Assembly (NCBI GenBank): GCA_030604195.1
Contig: JAUVWI010000009.1
Coordinates: 1 to 64,000 of the forward strand
Length of the DNA: 64,000 nucleotides
Source: Spirochaetales bacterium
Lineage (GTDB): Bacteria; Spirochaetota; Spirochaetia; SZUA-6; DRHE01
Direction of reading: 5' to 3'
Under the pieces are notes generated by a model. The model saw only the letters and a list, made by a program, of their open reading frames with translations. It ran no database searches and was not told the origin of the DNA. A program made the translations under genes and the position numbers. This document shows, piece after piece, positions 27,123-36,583 of the stretch (within the stretch, counting starts at the first letter, position 1; every line of letters starts with the position of its first letter).

Positions 27123-30100
27123 ATGCTCTACCTGTTTATTAAGATAAATCACTATACACAACTGGAAACCTTATACGGGTTATTGATCACCGATATCAGT
27201 TATAAATTTAAACAAATTGGCGAACATTACGCTATACCCCTCTTTTCAGTGCCCGGTGGAAATTTTCTTTTCTCTCTGGGAGAGAGGGAAGTGATCGATT
27301 TGGACCGGGCAATTGCCTTCAGTTTAAAGGTGAATGATATTCTGCAGGAAAAAAAGGAAAAACTCTTTGGCTTTAATCTTATGCTTTGCGTAAGGCAGGA
27401 GGAGGATCCGGCAGTGGCAGCAAAGCAGTTGGAGAGGTCACTGCTAATGGTTGAGGGTCGGGAAAAGCTCTGGCTGGATAAAGGCGTAGCCTCTATGCTG
27501 GAAAAAAAAGCTGATCTGAAACAATGCAATGAGTTTTTCTATATCCAGGGGTTGAGCGTGGAGAAGGCTGATCTTAAAGATAACAGAAAAATCAGCCTGG
27601 TTCGTGAAATTGTTCTGGACAAACTGCTCGAAAGGCTGAGCCCCCTGCTTAATGGCGAGATAGAGCAGGGTATCCTGTTTGTCAACGATAGAAGTAAAAA
27701 TGAGAGAGGATTCCTGATTGATAGACTGGTGAGGCATCTTATTCCCCCGGCTTTTTCTAAGCAAGTTCTAAGATTCTCCTGCAGGAAAGGGTTAAGCAGG
27801 TTTTCTCCCTTTCAGCCATTCATTGATAGTGTTGAGACGGGCCTCTTTGAACAGGCTGCAGTTTTCTTGTCTCCCACAGAGCTTAAAGTCTGGCAGGAGG
27901 TCAGTGGCGTTCTACGCTATCTTATATATGATCATGGCAGGCTTTGTGCTGATAAACTTGAAGAAGATCTATATCTGGCCCTGAATCTCTATGTCCTGGT
28001 CTATTTAAGGATGATGGAACAGAATCTGTTGCCTGGATTAATTATATTCGAAGATCTGCCGCTCTGGCCGGCAGCAGCAGTTAGAATTTGTATAAGATTA
28101 TTGAGAGACTTAGCCTATCAACCGGCGCTGCTCCCCCTGGTTTTTACAGCTAAGGAAAAAAACCCTGAAGAATTTCTAACCGGGATTGATTTCCTGAAGC
28201 ACCTTAACTTCACTATAAGGCCAATGAACCTTCATGAGATTAAAGAGATTTCATCTCTGCTTTATCCGGGTTTAATAATACCAAGAGGTGAAGCTGAGCA
28301 AATAAGTGAAATTACTAAAGGAAGACTGATTCCCTTTGTTCATTACCTTAATTTCCTGCAGAAGAAGGGTAAGATTCAAGAGAGAGAAAATTTATATACC
28401 TGGGCCCCGGATATGACCCTATCTTTGCCGGCCAATCCCTATACCGCCACCTGGAGCCTGGTGGAAGGATTGCCCCTGCGCCTGTTGAGGGTGCTTTTTA
28501 TCATCTACTTTACCGCCGGACTGGTCCACCGTGGTATTATTATTGAGTTCCTACAGAATAACGGTATGAGCAGGGAGGATAGTGAAGAGTCTCTGCAGGA
28601 ACTATCCGGGCTGGGATTAGTCGGCGGTTATAACTTTGTATATCCCCTGTTTCAACCGCTTAAGAAACGGCTTAAAACCCTCATTGATCAGCAGGAGCCA
28701 CAGCTTTGTGCCGGCTTAATGGAATATCTCCTGCAAACAGCCGGCAAGAATACCCTGGTGGAAATTGCCGCACTCTACCTGATCTTGATTAGAAATCACC
28801 ACGCGCATGAGGCATTGGAAGTGCTGCCCGGGTTGCTTAAAGAGCAATTGTTTCAATTCAATCCGGAGGGGATAATGGTTTCAATTGACCGTGAGGATCA
28901 TTTCTTACGGCAGGAGCTGGATCAAAGGGATCAGGAGGAGCTTTCCAGGGTAATATCGCTGATCCGGCTTCAAGGCGCTATTATAGCAGGAAAGCCGGAG
29001 GAGGCTTTAGAAACAGTAAGGATACTTCAGGAACGGGCGGCAAGACTGGAAAGGGATGAATCAAAGGGAAACCTCTTTCTTGTGCTGGCGCGCTTTTTTT
29101 TAATCAATGGCAGGGATCATTCAGCCCTGGGTTTAGCAAAAAAGGCGCTTCTAGAGTTCCAGGAACAGGGGGAGGAAGGTGGTGAGAGCCTGGCATATAT
29201 GGAGATCGGCCGGATTATGCTGGCGTCCGGCAAGGTGGAGGAATCTCTTGAGTATTTTGGCTTTTTTGAAAAAGCGGCCAAATCCGTACCGCCCTTTAAT
29301 GAGCTGAAGAGTTTTAGCGCCCATTCGACTGCTCTTTTTATAACCGGCAACTACAGCCTGGCATTAAATACCGCTCAGGAGGGACGGCTTCGTGCCGGAG
29401 CGGCAGAATGTCATGAATGGGAGCTTTTACTGGGTTTTATTGAAGTCCGGATTCTCTTTGAAATCGGAAAATATGGTGAAGCTGTGAAAAGTCTGGAGCA
29501 GTGTTTATGTATTGCCGGGTTATATTCCTTTGCAGAAGCGGGTGATCTTGTTTACCGCTGGTTGGGGCGGTGCTACGGCTTTCTCGGTCAAATGGAGCGG
29601 GCGGTAGAACTGCTGGGAAAACTGGAACCGAGCGTGGAAAGAGATCTTTTCACAGCCGAGGCCTTCTTCCTGGGCGGCGAGAGGTTGAAGGCCCAGGATA
29701 TTATGGAAAGAATAACCCTGACGGAAAAGGAGGCTGATTTTTATCCCCTGGAGTATATTCAGTGGCTGAACGGTTTTGAGGTTGTGGAGGGGCGTTGCTT
29801 CAGTTTTCTGCAGGGCAGAAGCCTGTTTAATCGCCTGGTCACTTCTTTCCGCGCTTTTTTAAGGGGAGCTGAGGGAATAGAAGAACTCTATCAAATTACC
29901 CGCGGGGAAAAAATCTCAAGCTTTGATCCCTACTTAAGTCTATATCATTTCTTCTACTCCCTGACCCTGCCGGAAGAGAGTCACCGCGGCATAGATGACA
30001 GATTAACTGTGCTGAATAAAGCCTTGATGCTGGTACAGCAGCGGGCGGCACGGATAGAGAACCCGCAGGACCGCTGGCAATATTTGCACCGGAACTATTG

Positions 30101-30146
30101 GAATAGAGAACTGCTTAAAGCTGCGGAGCTTAAGAAGCTTATTTGA
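27123..30146 (+). CDS. Large protein with an apparently degenerate STAND-type ATPase region and C-terminal TPR repeats
   Basis: About 1000 aa; LLPLVFTAKEKN...LTIRPMNLHEIKEISSLL-like STAND helix pattern without a recognisable P-loop; TPR units (ESLAYMEIGRIMLASGKVEESLEYF, ALFITGNYSLALNTAQEG). Start set at 27123, in frame with the track ORF. Confidence 0.55.
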   Translation: MLYLFIKINHYTQLETLYGLLITDISYKFKQIGEHYAIPLFSVPGGNFLFSLGEREVIDLDRAIAFSLKVNDILQEKKEKLFGFNLMLCVRQEEDPAVAAKQLERSLLMVEGREKLWLDKGVASMLEKKADLKQCNEFFYIQGLSVEKADLKDNRKISLVREIVLDKLLERLSPLLNGEIEQGILFVNDRSKNERGFLIDRLVRHLIPPAFSKQVLRFSCRKGLSRFSPFQPFIDSVETGLFEQAAVFLSPTELKVWQEVSGVLRYLIYDHGRLCADKLEEDLYLALNLYVLVYLRMMEQNLLPGLIIFEDLPLWPAAAVRICIRLLRDLAYQPALLPLVFTAKEKNPEEFLTGIDFLKHLNFTIRPMNLHEIKEISSLLYPGLIIPRGEAEQISEITKGRLIPFVHYLNFLQKKGKIQERENLYTWAPDMTLSLPANPYTATWSLVEGLPLRLLRVLFIIYFTAGLVHRGIIIEFLQNNGMSREDSEESLQELSGLGLVGGYNFVYPLFQPLKKRLKTLIDQQEPQLCAGLMEYLLQTAGKNTLVEIAALYLILIRNHHAHEALEVLPGLLKEQLFQFNPEGIMVSIDREDHFLRQELDQRDQEELSRVISLIRLQGAIIAGKPEEALETVRILQERAARLERDESKGNLFLVLARFFLINGRDHSALGLAKKALLEFQEQGEEGGESLAYMEIGRIMLASGKVEESLEYFGFFEKAAKSVPPFNELKSFSAHSTALFITGNYSLALNTAQEGRLRAGAAECHEWELLLGFIEVRILFEIGKYGEAVKSLEQCLCIAGLYSFAEAGDLVYRWLGRCYGFLGQMERAVELLGKLEPSVERDLFTAEAFFLGGERLKAQDIMERITLTEKEADFYPLEYIQWLNGFEVVEGRCFSFLQGRSLFNRLVTSFRAFLRGAEGIEELYQITRGEKISSFDPYLSLYHFFYSLTLPEESHRGIDDRLTVLNKALMLVQQRAARIENPQDRWQYLHRNYWNRELLKAAELKKLI

Positions 30147-30215
30147 CAAAAGAAACTTATTTGACTTACTTTCATTTCTACTATATAATAACTTAAAGCA
30201 TTCCTGGGAGGGGAA

Positions 30216-31967
30216 ATGGCTGAACAGCTCATTCTCAAAAGCCTGCCTTTTATTCGCATTTTACCCTCATGGGCTCAGGAATTATCCTATAAATATTGTT
30301 CTAAAACCGCGAACCTCTATATTGTGCATGGGAATATCCGGGATTTCCTTCCCCATCAGATGCGGGAAGAGGAATTTAATTTTGTCAAAATCCAGGATTA
30401 CATATCTGAAGTGCTCTTCGGCAACCGTGATGTGATAGTCTATTACGACCGTTCCTCCGGGGTAACCTTTTGCAAAGCGGAGATGAAAGAGGACTATCTA
30501 CAGGTAATGCGCAGTATGAATGGAATTGAAAGCGGGGCTGATATTTTAGCCAAAGAACCTCAAGAGGCCCTGCATAATCTGGAAAAATATTTTTATCATA
30601 ATATTAATCAGAATAAAAGGTTTGTGCTGATAATTGATTACGCTGAGACCATTGTTCCCAATACGGATATCTCACGCTATACTGATGAGGACCGTTACTC
30701 TTTAGTTACTCTAAACCGCTGGGCCCATGATCCCCTTTTTACTGAAGGCGATATCTCCATTATCCTCTTAACTGAGAATCTGGCCGATCTTAATATCAAA
30801 CTTGTTCGTTCACCGATTACCATAAAGGTGAACATACCCATACCCGATGAAAAAGTGCGGCGGAGTTTTTTCAATTTCTTAAAGAATGATGGCCAGCTGC
30901 TGCTGGAAGAGGGGCTTTCTACTGATGAGGCGGCTAAAACAACCGGCGGGCTTAACCTGGTAAATATCAACCAGCTGGCTGCAGAGTCCTACCAGGAAGA
31001 CCGGGTGATCAATATGGAATATCTGCGCCAGAAAAAGAAGGAGATCATAGAGGCTGAGGCAATAGGGCTCCTTGAATTTCTTGAGTCCGAGTTTGATCTT
31101 TCCATGGTATCCGGCCATAACTTTGTCAAAAAGAGATTGAAGAATGCGGCCAGGGCAATCAAGAGGGGGAGACTCGATGTTCTGCCCATGGGGTATTTGC
31201 TATCCGGTGCAGTGGGCACCGGCAAATCCTTTTTAGTTACCGCGTTTGCCGGTGAGATCGGGATCCCAATTGTGAAATTCAGGAATTTCAGATCCAAGTG
31301 GCAGGGTGTGACCGAGGCTAACCTGGAAAAGATACTGAATATCCTCAAGGCAATGGCGCCGGTAGGAGTAATGATCGATGAGGCTGATGCTTTTCTGGGC
31401 CACCGCCATCAAAGCGGCGATTCCGGCACGAGTAACCGAATCTTTGCCCAATTAGCCTCCTTTATGGGAAATACTGCTTTTCGCGGCAAGATACTCTGGT
31501 TTCTTATTACCTGCCGGCCTGACCATTTACCTATCGATATGAAAAGGCAGGGAAGAGCCGAGGAACATCTGGCGCTTTTTTATCCTGATTCCATAGAAGA
31601 GAAGGAAGACCTCTTCGATACCCTGGTTAAAAAGCTGGAGCTTAAGGTTCAAAAAATCAATATTATCGATCTCTTGAAAAGACACCGCTTTGATTTTTCC
31701 GGTGCGGACCTGGAGTCTGTACTTATCCGGGCTAAATTCCTATCAGCCATGAATAATCATGTTTTTATTACCAGGAATGACCTGGAGGAGACTATCCGTG
31801 ATTTTATTCCCCCTGCCTATCCCCATGAGATTGCGCTGCAGAATTTAGTGGCCGTTCTTGAGTGTACCAGCCGGGAAATGGTGCCGAAAAGGTTCCGCAA
31901 CCTGGATAGAGGCAAACTGATTGATGAAATACGCGAGCTCAAGGTGCTTCTGGGCGAAAGAGAGTAG
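30216..31967 (+). CDS. AAA+ ATPase, Ycf46-like architecture (degenerate N-terminal AAA plus active C-terminal AAA)
   Basis: GYLLSGAVGTGKSFLVTAFAGEIGIPIVKFR (Walker A), GVMIDEADAFLG (Walker B); N-terminal half FVLIIDYAETIVP lacks a Walker A. Confidence 0.8.
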   Translation: MAEQLILKSLPFIRILPSWAQELSYKYCSKTANLYIVHGNIRDFLPHQMREEEFNFVKIQDYISEVLFGNRDVIVYYDRSSGVTFCKAEMKEDYLQVMRSMNGIESGADILAKEPQEALHNLEKYFYHNINQNKRFVLIIDYAETIVPNTDISRYTDEDRYSLVTLNRWAHDPLFTEGDISIILLTENLADLNIKLVRSPITIKVNIPIPDEKVRRSFFNFLKNDGQLLLEEGLSTDEAAKTTGGLNLVNINQLAAESYQEDRVINMEYLRQKKKEIIEAEAIGLLEFLESEFDLSMVSGHNFVKKRLKNAARAIKRGRLDVLPMGYLLSGAVGTGKSFLVTAFAGEIGIPIVKFRNFRSKWQGVTEANLEKILNILKAMAPVGVMIDEADAFLGHRHQSGDSGTSNRIFAQLASFMGNTAFRGKILWFLITCRPDHLPIDMKRQGRAEEHLALFYPDSIEEKEDLFDTLVKKLELKVQKINIIDLLKRHRFDFSGADLESVLIRAKFLSAMNNHVFITRNDLEETIRDFIPPAYPHEIALQNLVAVLECTSREMVPKRFRNLDRGKLIDEIRELKVLLGERE

Positions 31968-31978
31968 TAGACAGGGAG

Positions 31979-32048
31979 CACATTAAAGCCTGTCAAAGCC
32001 CGTGATCTGGAGATGCCGGAGGTGCCCGGCCTATATTAATGTGTTTTT
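31979..32048 (+). terminator. Structured terminator-like element after the AAA gene
   Basis: CACATTAA (31979-31986) pairs with TTAATGTG (32036-32043) followed by TTTTTAA; nested GCCGG-aggtgc-CCGGC hairpin. Confidence 0.55.
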
Positions 32049-32240
32049 AATTGCCAATCTCGCCGATTATAAAGTACATTAAGAACAGATGGATCTGTTG
32101 GCAGAGAAACTCCGCCAAAGGCTATGACAGCTCATAATCTTGTTATTATAGCAAGAAGTTTTAAGTCCATTGCGGTAGAAGATGGAACATGCCAGCATGG
32201 TACCGCTATGGGGACAACCGCCTGATCCGGTAAAAAAGGT

Positions 32241-32579
32241 TTGGTAATGAAAAGCAAAGACATATTGGCTGGAATACCCAAAGAAGGGTTCTTAAAGGTA
32301 AACCGTGAGACGGCTCCGGAGTTAAGTGATCAGGAAAGGGTTGCCCTTATTCGCAAGGGCAATGAATTCTTTAATAAAAAAGAATACGAACTGGCAAAAC
32401 GCATTTTTCTAACCGTGGGTTATACCGACGGCCTGGTTAGGCTTGGAGATTATTATTATGATCAGAAAATGCCCCTGGAGGCTTTCCGCATGTATAAGGT
32501 GGCGCCTTACAAGAAAAGGGTTGAGCAGATGATTGAGGAAATGGCGGGCATCATTAAAAAATGGCTAAAAGAGGAATAG
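32241..32579 (+). CDS. Conserved small TPR-like hypothetical protein
   Basis: KEYELAKRIFLTVGYTDGLVRLGDYYYDQKMPLEAFRMYKVAPY; adjacent to AAA and TPR genes. Confidence 0.6.
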   Translation: MVMKSKDILAGIPKEGFLKVNRETAPELSDQERVALIRKGNEFFNKKEYELAKRIFLTVGYTDGLVRLGDYYYDQKMPLEAFRMYKVAPYKKRVEQMIEEMAGIIKKWLKEE

Positions 32580-32585
32580 AGGGAT

Positions 32586-33713
32586 ATGGATGAAGATAAT
32601 AAGTTGACCACCCCGAATGAAGAACAAATTACCCAGCTTTCCAAGGATGGTTACGCCAGTCTTAAAGCGGGCTTGATCGATGATGCGCAAAATTCTTTTA
32701 GTAAAATATTGGAGCATAACCCCTATAATCACTATGCCCTGGTAGGTATGGGAGAGGCTGCCAAAAAACGAGGTGACTGCCGGGGCGCGATTAAGTTCTA
32801 TGAGACCTGCCTGGAGCACCATGCGGGAAACCGTTATGCTTTTATCGGATTGGCCGATTGTTTTCGTTTACAGCGTCATTATCAGAAAGCAATTGATATC
32901 TGGGAAAAATATCTCGAACAGGGCGATTATGATGTTACCGTATTGACCAGGATTGCTGATGCCTATAGAAAGGTAAAGGTCTTTAACCGCTCGCGGGAGA
33001 TCTACAAGAAGGTGCTGGAGATCGACACTGATAATCCCTATGCCCTGAATGGCCTGGGCCATCTCAATTTTGACTTCAAGAATTATCAGGAATCTATATA
33101 CTACTGGGAGCGTATGATCCAGCTGGATCAAGAAAATATCAGGGTTCTGACTTCCTTAGGAAACTGCTATCGCAAGTTTAGAGATTTTAAAAAAGGATTG
33201 AGCTATTTTGAGCGCGCCCAGGAGCTGGAACCGAAAAATTTTTATGCTCTATTTGGTAAGGCTGACTGTTACCGCGGTTTAAATGATCACCGGAAATCGT
33301 TGGCAGCATGGCTGGAAATACTGGATTTTGATCCGCAGAATAAGGTAATCCTTACCAGGGCAGGGGATGCATACCGCAGCCTGGGAGAGTTGGACCTGGC
33401 CGAAGAATATTACCACCGCGCATTGAATATAGAATTTGATCTCTATGCGGTAATCGGTCTGGCTATGATCAACAAGGAAAAGGGCAATCACCTGGAGGTT
33501 ATCGAATCATTAACCGGACTGCTGGTCAACAATCCTAAAAACCCTAGATTAATCCTGGAAATTGCTGATGCTCACCTGGAACTGGGTAATACTGAACGGG
33601 CCAGGGATATATTGACCAATTTTATCAGATTGGGCGGTAAGCATAAGCAAATTTCCACCCGGCTCGAGAAAATTAATAAAAGTGCTTCCCATCGCGGCCC
33701 TTACTCCCGCTGA
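32586..33713 (+). CDS. TPR-repeat protein
   Basis: Multiple 34-aa repeats (ALVGMGEAAKKRGDCRGAIKFYETCLEHH, ALNGLGHLNFDFKNYQESIYYWERMIQLD). Confidence 0.9.
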   Translation: MDEDNKLTTPNEEQITQLSKDGYASLKAGLIDDAQNSFSKILEHNPYNHYALVGMGEAAKKRGDCRGAIKFYETCLEHHAGNRYAFIGLADCFRLQRHYQKAIDIWEKYLEQGDYDVTVLTRIADAYRKVKVFNRSREIYKKVLEIDTDNPYALNGLGHLNFDFKNYQESIYYWERMIQLDQENIRVLTSLGNCYRKFRDFKKGLSYFERAQELEPKNFYALFGKADCYRGLNDHRKSLAAWLEILDFDPQNKVILTRAGDAYRSLGELDLAEEYYHRALNIEFDLYAVIGLAMINKEKGNHLEVIESLTGLLVNNPKNPRLILEIADAHLELGNTERARDILTNFIRLGGKHKQISTRLEKINKSASHRGPYSR

Positions 33714-34686
33714 ATTAACGGCTGAACTGGAGCTGGAAGCCCCCTGGCGGGGAAAGCAGATATTTCAGTGGCTTCATCGTTCTGTTTTTGATTTTGCAGA
33801 AATGACTGATCTTCCCCAATCTCTGCGCCATGAGCTGGCCGGCAAGGCCCTGCCTTTGAGCAGCGGTGTTGATAAAGTATTAAAGGATCCGGACGGCACA
33901 GTGAAATACCGGATTAAGCTGCTTGATGGTTTATTTATAGAATCTGTGCTTTTATCAGATCGACATGGCAGGAAGACCGCCTGCCTTTCCACTCAGGTAG
34001 GCTGTGCCATGGGCTGCCGTTTCTGCAGCACCGGCAGGATGGGACTAATACGCAACTTAAGTGATTATGAAATTATTGAACAATTTTTCCTGTTGAGGAA
34101 ATATTTCAGCAATATTGACACAATTGTTTTCATGGGAATGGGTGAGCCCCTCTGCAATTTAGTAAACTTAAGCAAAGCTGTTGAAATACTCAACCAGCCC
34201 CTGGGGGTTAATTTTTCACTGCGGCGGCTTACACTATCTACCTGCGGGTTGGTGAAGGGCTTGCGGAACCTGGTGGAAAAGGGTCCCTTTATACGCCTCG
34301 CTTTTTCCCTTATTACCGCTGATCCGCATAAGCGCGTTGAGCTTATGCCGGTGAGCAGGGAGAATTCTCTAAGAGAGATTAAAAAAGAACTTATAAAATA
34401 CCAGAATATTACCGGCAAGAGGATCACCCTTGAAGTGGTGTTGATTGCCGGCATTACCGACCGCCGGGAGGATCTAAAAAGCCTGCTTGACTTTATTCCA
34501 CCCCTTAAGGTGCTGGTAAATCTGATTCCCTGGAATCCGGTGGCTGAGCTTCCCTATGAAGAGCCTTCAAAGGGCAAGGTCCAGTGGTTCGAGAGGCAAT
34601 TGGTTGATCATGGTATTCCGGCGGCAGTGCGTTTCAAACGGGGCAGGGGTGTGGCCGGGGCCTGCGGCCAGTTAGCTGTTCTGTAA
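33682..34686 (+). CDS. rlmN: 23S rRNA (adenine2503-C2)-methyltransferase
   Basis: Radical SAM CAMGCRFCSTGRMG; VFMGMGEPLCN; PWRGKQIFQWLH. Confidence 0.93.
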   Translation: MLPIAALTPAELTAELELEAPWRGKQIFQWLHRSVFDFAEMTDLPQSLRHELAGKALPLSSGVDKVLKDPDGTVKYRIKLLDGLFIESVLLSDRHGRKTACLSTQVGCAMGCRFCSTGRMGLIRNLSDYEIIEQFFLLRKYFSNIDTIVFMGMGEPLCNLVNLSKAVEILNQPLGVNFSLRRLTLSTCGLVKGLRNLVEKGPFIRLAFSLITADPHKRVELMPVSRENSLREIKKELIKYQNITGKRITLEVVLIAGITDRREDLKSLLDFIPPLKVLVNLIPWNPVAELPYEEPSKGKVQWFERQLVDHGIPAAVRFKRGRGVAGACGQLAVL

Positions 34687-36465
34687 AACCGCCCTGATCC
34701 GCCGCACGCCTGCTGAAGAGGACTGCTCTTTGGCAATACGAAAAGCGCCTAAAATCCCGGTTTTTTCAACATGGGGTCCGCCGCAGACCTCTTTGGAGAA
34801 ATCACCTATAGAGTAGACCTTGACCTGCTCTTCATAGCGATCCCCGAAAAGGGCGATAGCTCCCAATGCTATAGCCTCTTTCAATGTCAGGGTTTGAAAG
34901 CTAACCGGAAGATCTCTTTCAATCTGCTGATTGACGATTTTCTCCACTTCCATAAGTTCCCGGTCGGTCATTTTATCATGGTGGGTAAAGTCGAAACGGA
35001 GACGTTCCGCTGTGATGTTGCTTCCTTTCTGCTGAACATGATCACCTAAAACCAGGCGCAGGGCCTGGTGGAGCAGGTGGGTTGCCGTGTGAAGTTTCTT
35101 AGTCATTTCAGTGGTATCAGCCAGACCGCCCTTGAAGCTCTTTTCCGCACCCTGTTTGGAGAGCTGCTGATGTTTTTCAAAGGCTTTGCCGAATCCCTCC
35201 AGGTCAACGGTAAGACCCTGTTCCGCTGCCAATTCTTTAGTTAATTCAATCGGGAAGCCGTAGGTGTCATAAAGCCTGAAAGCAATTCTTCCCGGAATAA
35301 CTGCTCTGGGATTTTTCCTTAAAGCGGGCAGCAGTTTCTCAAACTCATGCTCCCCTTTCTTGAGTGTCTTTAAGAATCTTTCCTCTTCTGTTTCAAGCTC
35401 TTTTAAAATCAACTCTTCAGCACCGATGAGCTCGGGGTAAAATACTTTATAGATATCGATTGCTGCGAGGGCTGCTTTCTTCAAGAAGTTGCCCTCAATT
35501 GACAGTTTCCTGCCGTGCCGGATTGCCCGGCGAATGAGCCGGCGCAGTATATAGCCCTGGCCTAAGTTAGAGGGTTTTACTCCCCTTTCATCGCCCATAA
35601 TAAAAACCGAGGAACGGATATGATCGGTAATAATGCGGATGGAATGGTCAGTCTCCTTGTCACTGCCGTATTTTCTACCGCTGGCTTCTTCGATTGAAGA
35701 AATAATACCTTCGAAAAGTTCGGTGTCGTAAACGGACTTTTTGCCCTGGAGCATGGCAATAGTCCGCTCCACTCCCATGCCGGTATCAACTGTTTTCATT
35801 TTCAACGGGGGGTAATTCCCCTGCTCATTTTTATTGTATTGGATAAAAACATCATTCCAGATCTCGAAATACTTACCGCAGCCGCACCCGGGACGGCAGT
35901 CGGGACTACAGGCGACTTTGCCGGTATCAATAAACATTTCCGTATCCGGGCCGCAGGGGCCGGTCTGCCCGGCCGGACCCCACCAGTTATCCTTGCGGGG
36001 CAGGTAATAGATCCTCTGTTCCGGTATGCCGAGCCTGCGCCAGGCTGCTGCCGCTTCTTCATCGGCAGGCACCTCACTATCGCCCTTAAAAACGGTTACA
36101 TGTAGATCTTCAGGATTAAAGCCCAGCCACTCTTTTGAGGTCAGGAATTCATAACTGAACTCAATTGCCTGTTCCTTGAAATAGTCTCCTAAAGACCAGT
36201 TTCCCAGCATCTCGAAAAAGGTAAGGTGGCTCGTGTCACCCACATCATCAATATCCAGGGTGCGAATACATTTCTGGCAGCTCGCCAGCCGCCGGCCCTC
36301 GGGGTGGGGCTCGCCGAGTATATAGGGAACCAGGGGATGCATGCCCGCTGTGGTAAAGAGAACAGTGGGATCATTCTCCGGGATAAGTGACTTTCCTGAA
36401 ATCTCCGCATGTTCTTTACTGCGAAAGAAGGCCATATATTTTGTTTTCAATTCTTTTGCTGTCAT
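34672..36465 (-). CDS. alaS: Alanyl-tRNA synthetase, short form
   Basis: FTTAGMHPLVPYILGEPHPEGRRLASCQKCIRT; HTATHLLHQALR; ends at GVRRIRAVLQNS with no C-terminal C-Ala region. Confidence 0.95.
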   Translation of the reverse strand: MTAKELKTKYMAFFRSKEHAEISGKSLIPENDPTVLFTTAGMHPLVPYILGEPHPEGRRLASCQKCIRTLDIDDVGDTSHLTFFEMLGNWSLGDYFKEQAIEFSYEFLTSKEWLGFNPEDLHVTVFKGDSEVPADEEAAAAWRRLGIPEQRIYYLPRKDNWWGPAGQTGPCGPDTEMFIDTGKVACSPDCRPGCGCGKYFEIWNDVFIQYNKNEQGNYPPLKMKTVDTGMGVERTIAMLQGKKSVYDTELFEGIISSIEEASGRKYGSDKETDHSIRIITDHIRSSVFIMGDERGVKPSNLGQGYILRRLIRRAIRHGRKLSIEGNFLKKAALAAIDIYKVFYPELIGAEELILKELETEEERFLKTLKKGEHEFEKLLPALRKNPRAVIPGRIAFRLYDTYGFPIELTKELAAEQGLTVDLEGFGKAFEKHQQLSKQGAEKSFKGGLADTTEMTKKLHTATHLLHQALRLVLGDHVQQKGSNITAERLRFDFTHHDKMTDRELMEVEKIVNQQIERDLPVSFQTLTLKEAIALGAIALFGDRYEEQVKVYSIGDFSKEVCGGPHVEKTGILGAFRIAKEQSSSAGVRRIRAVLQNS

Positions 36466-36583
36466 GGTCTGGATACTATTTAGACGCCGCGGCTTTGTCA
36501 AGAATGGAGAGAGTGAAGTTTATTTGAAAATGTCAGACATCTTGCATTAAAATAATAGTAAGATCGGCTATTATATATAGATT

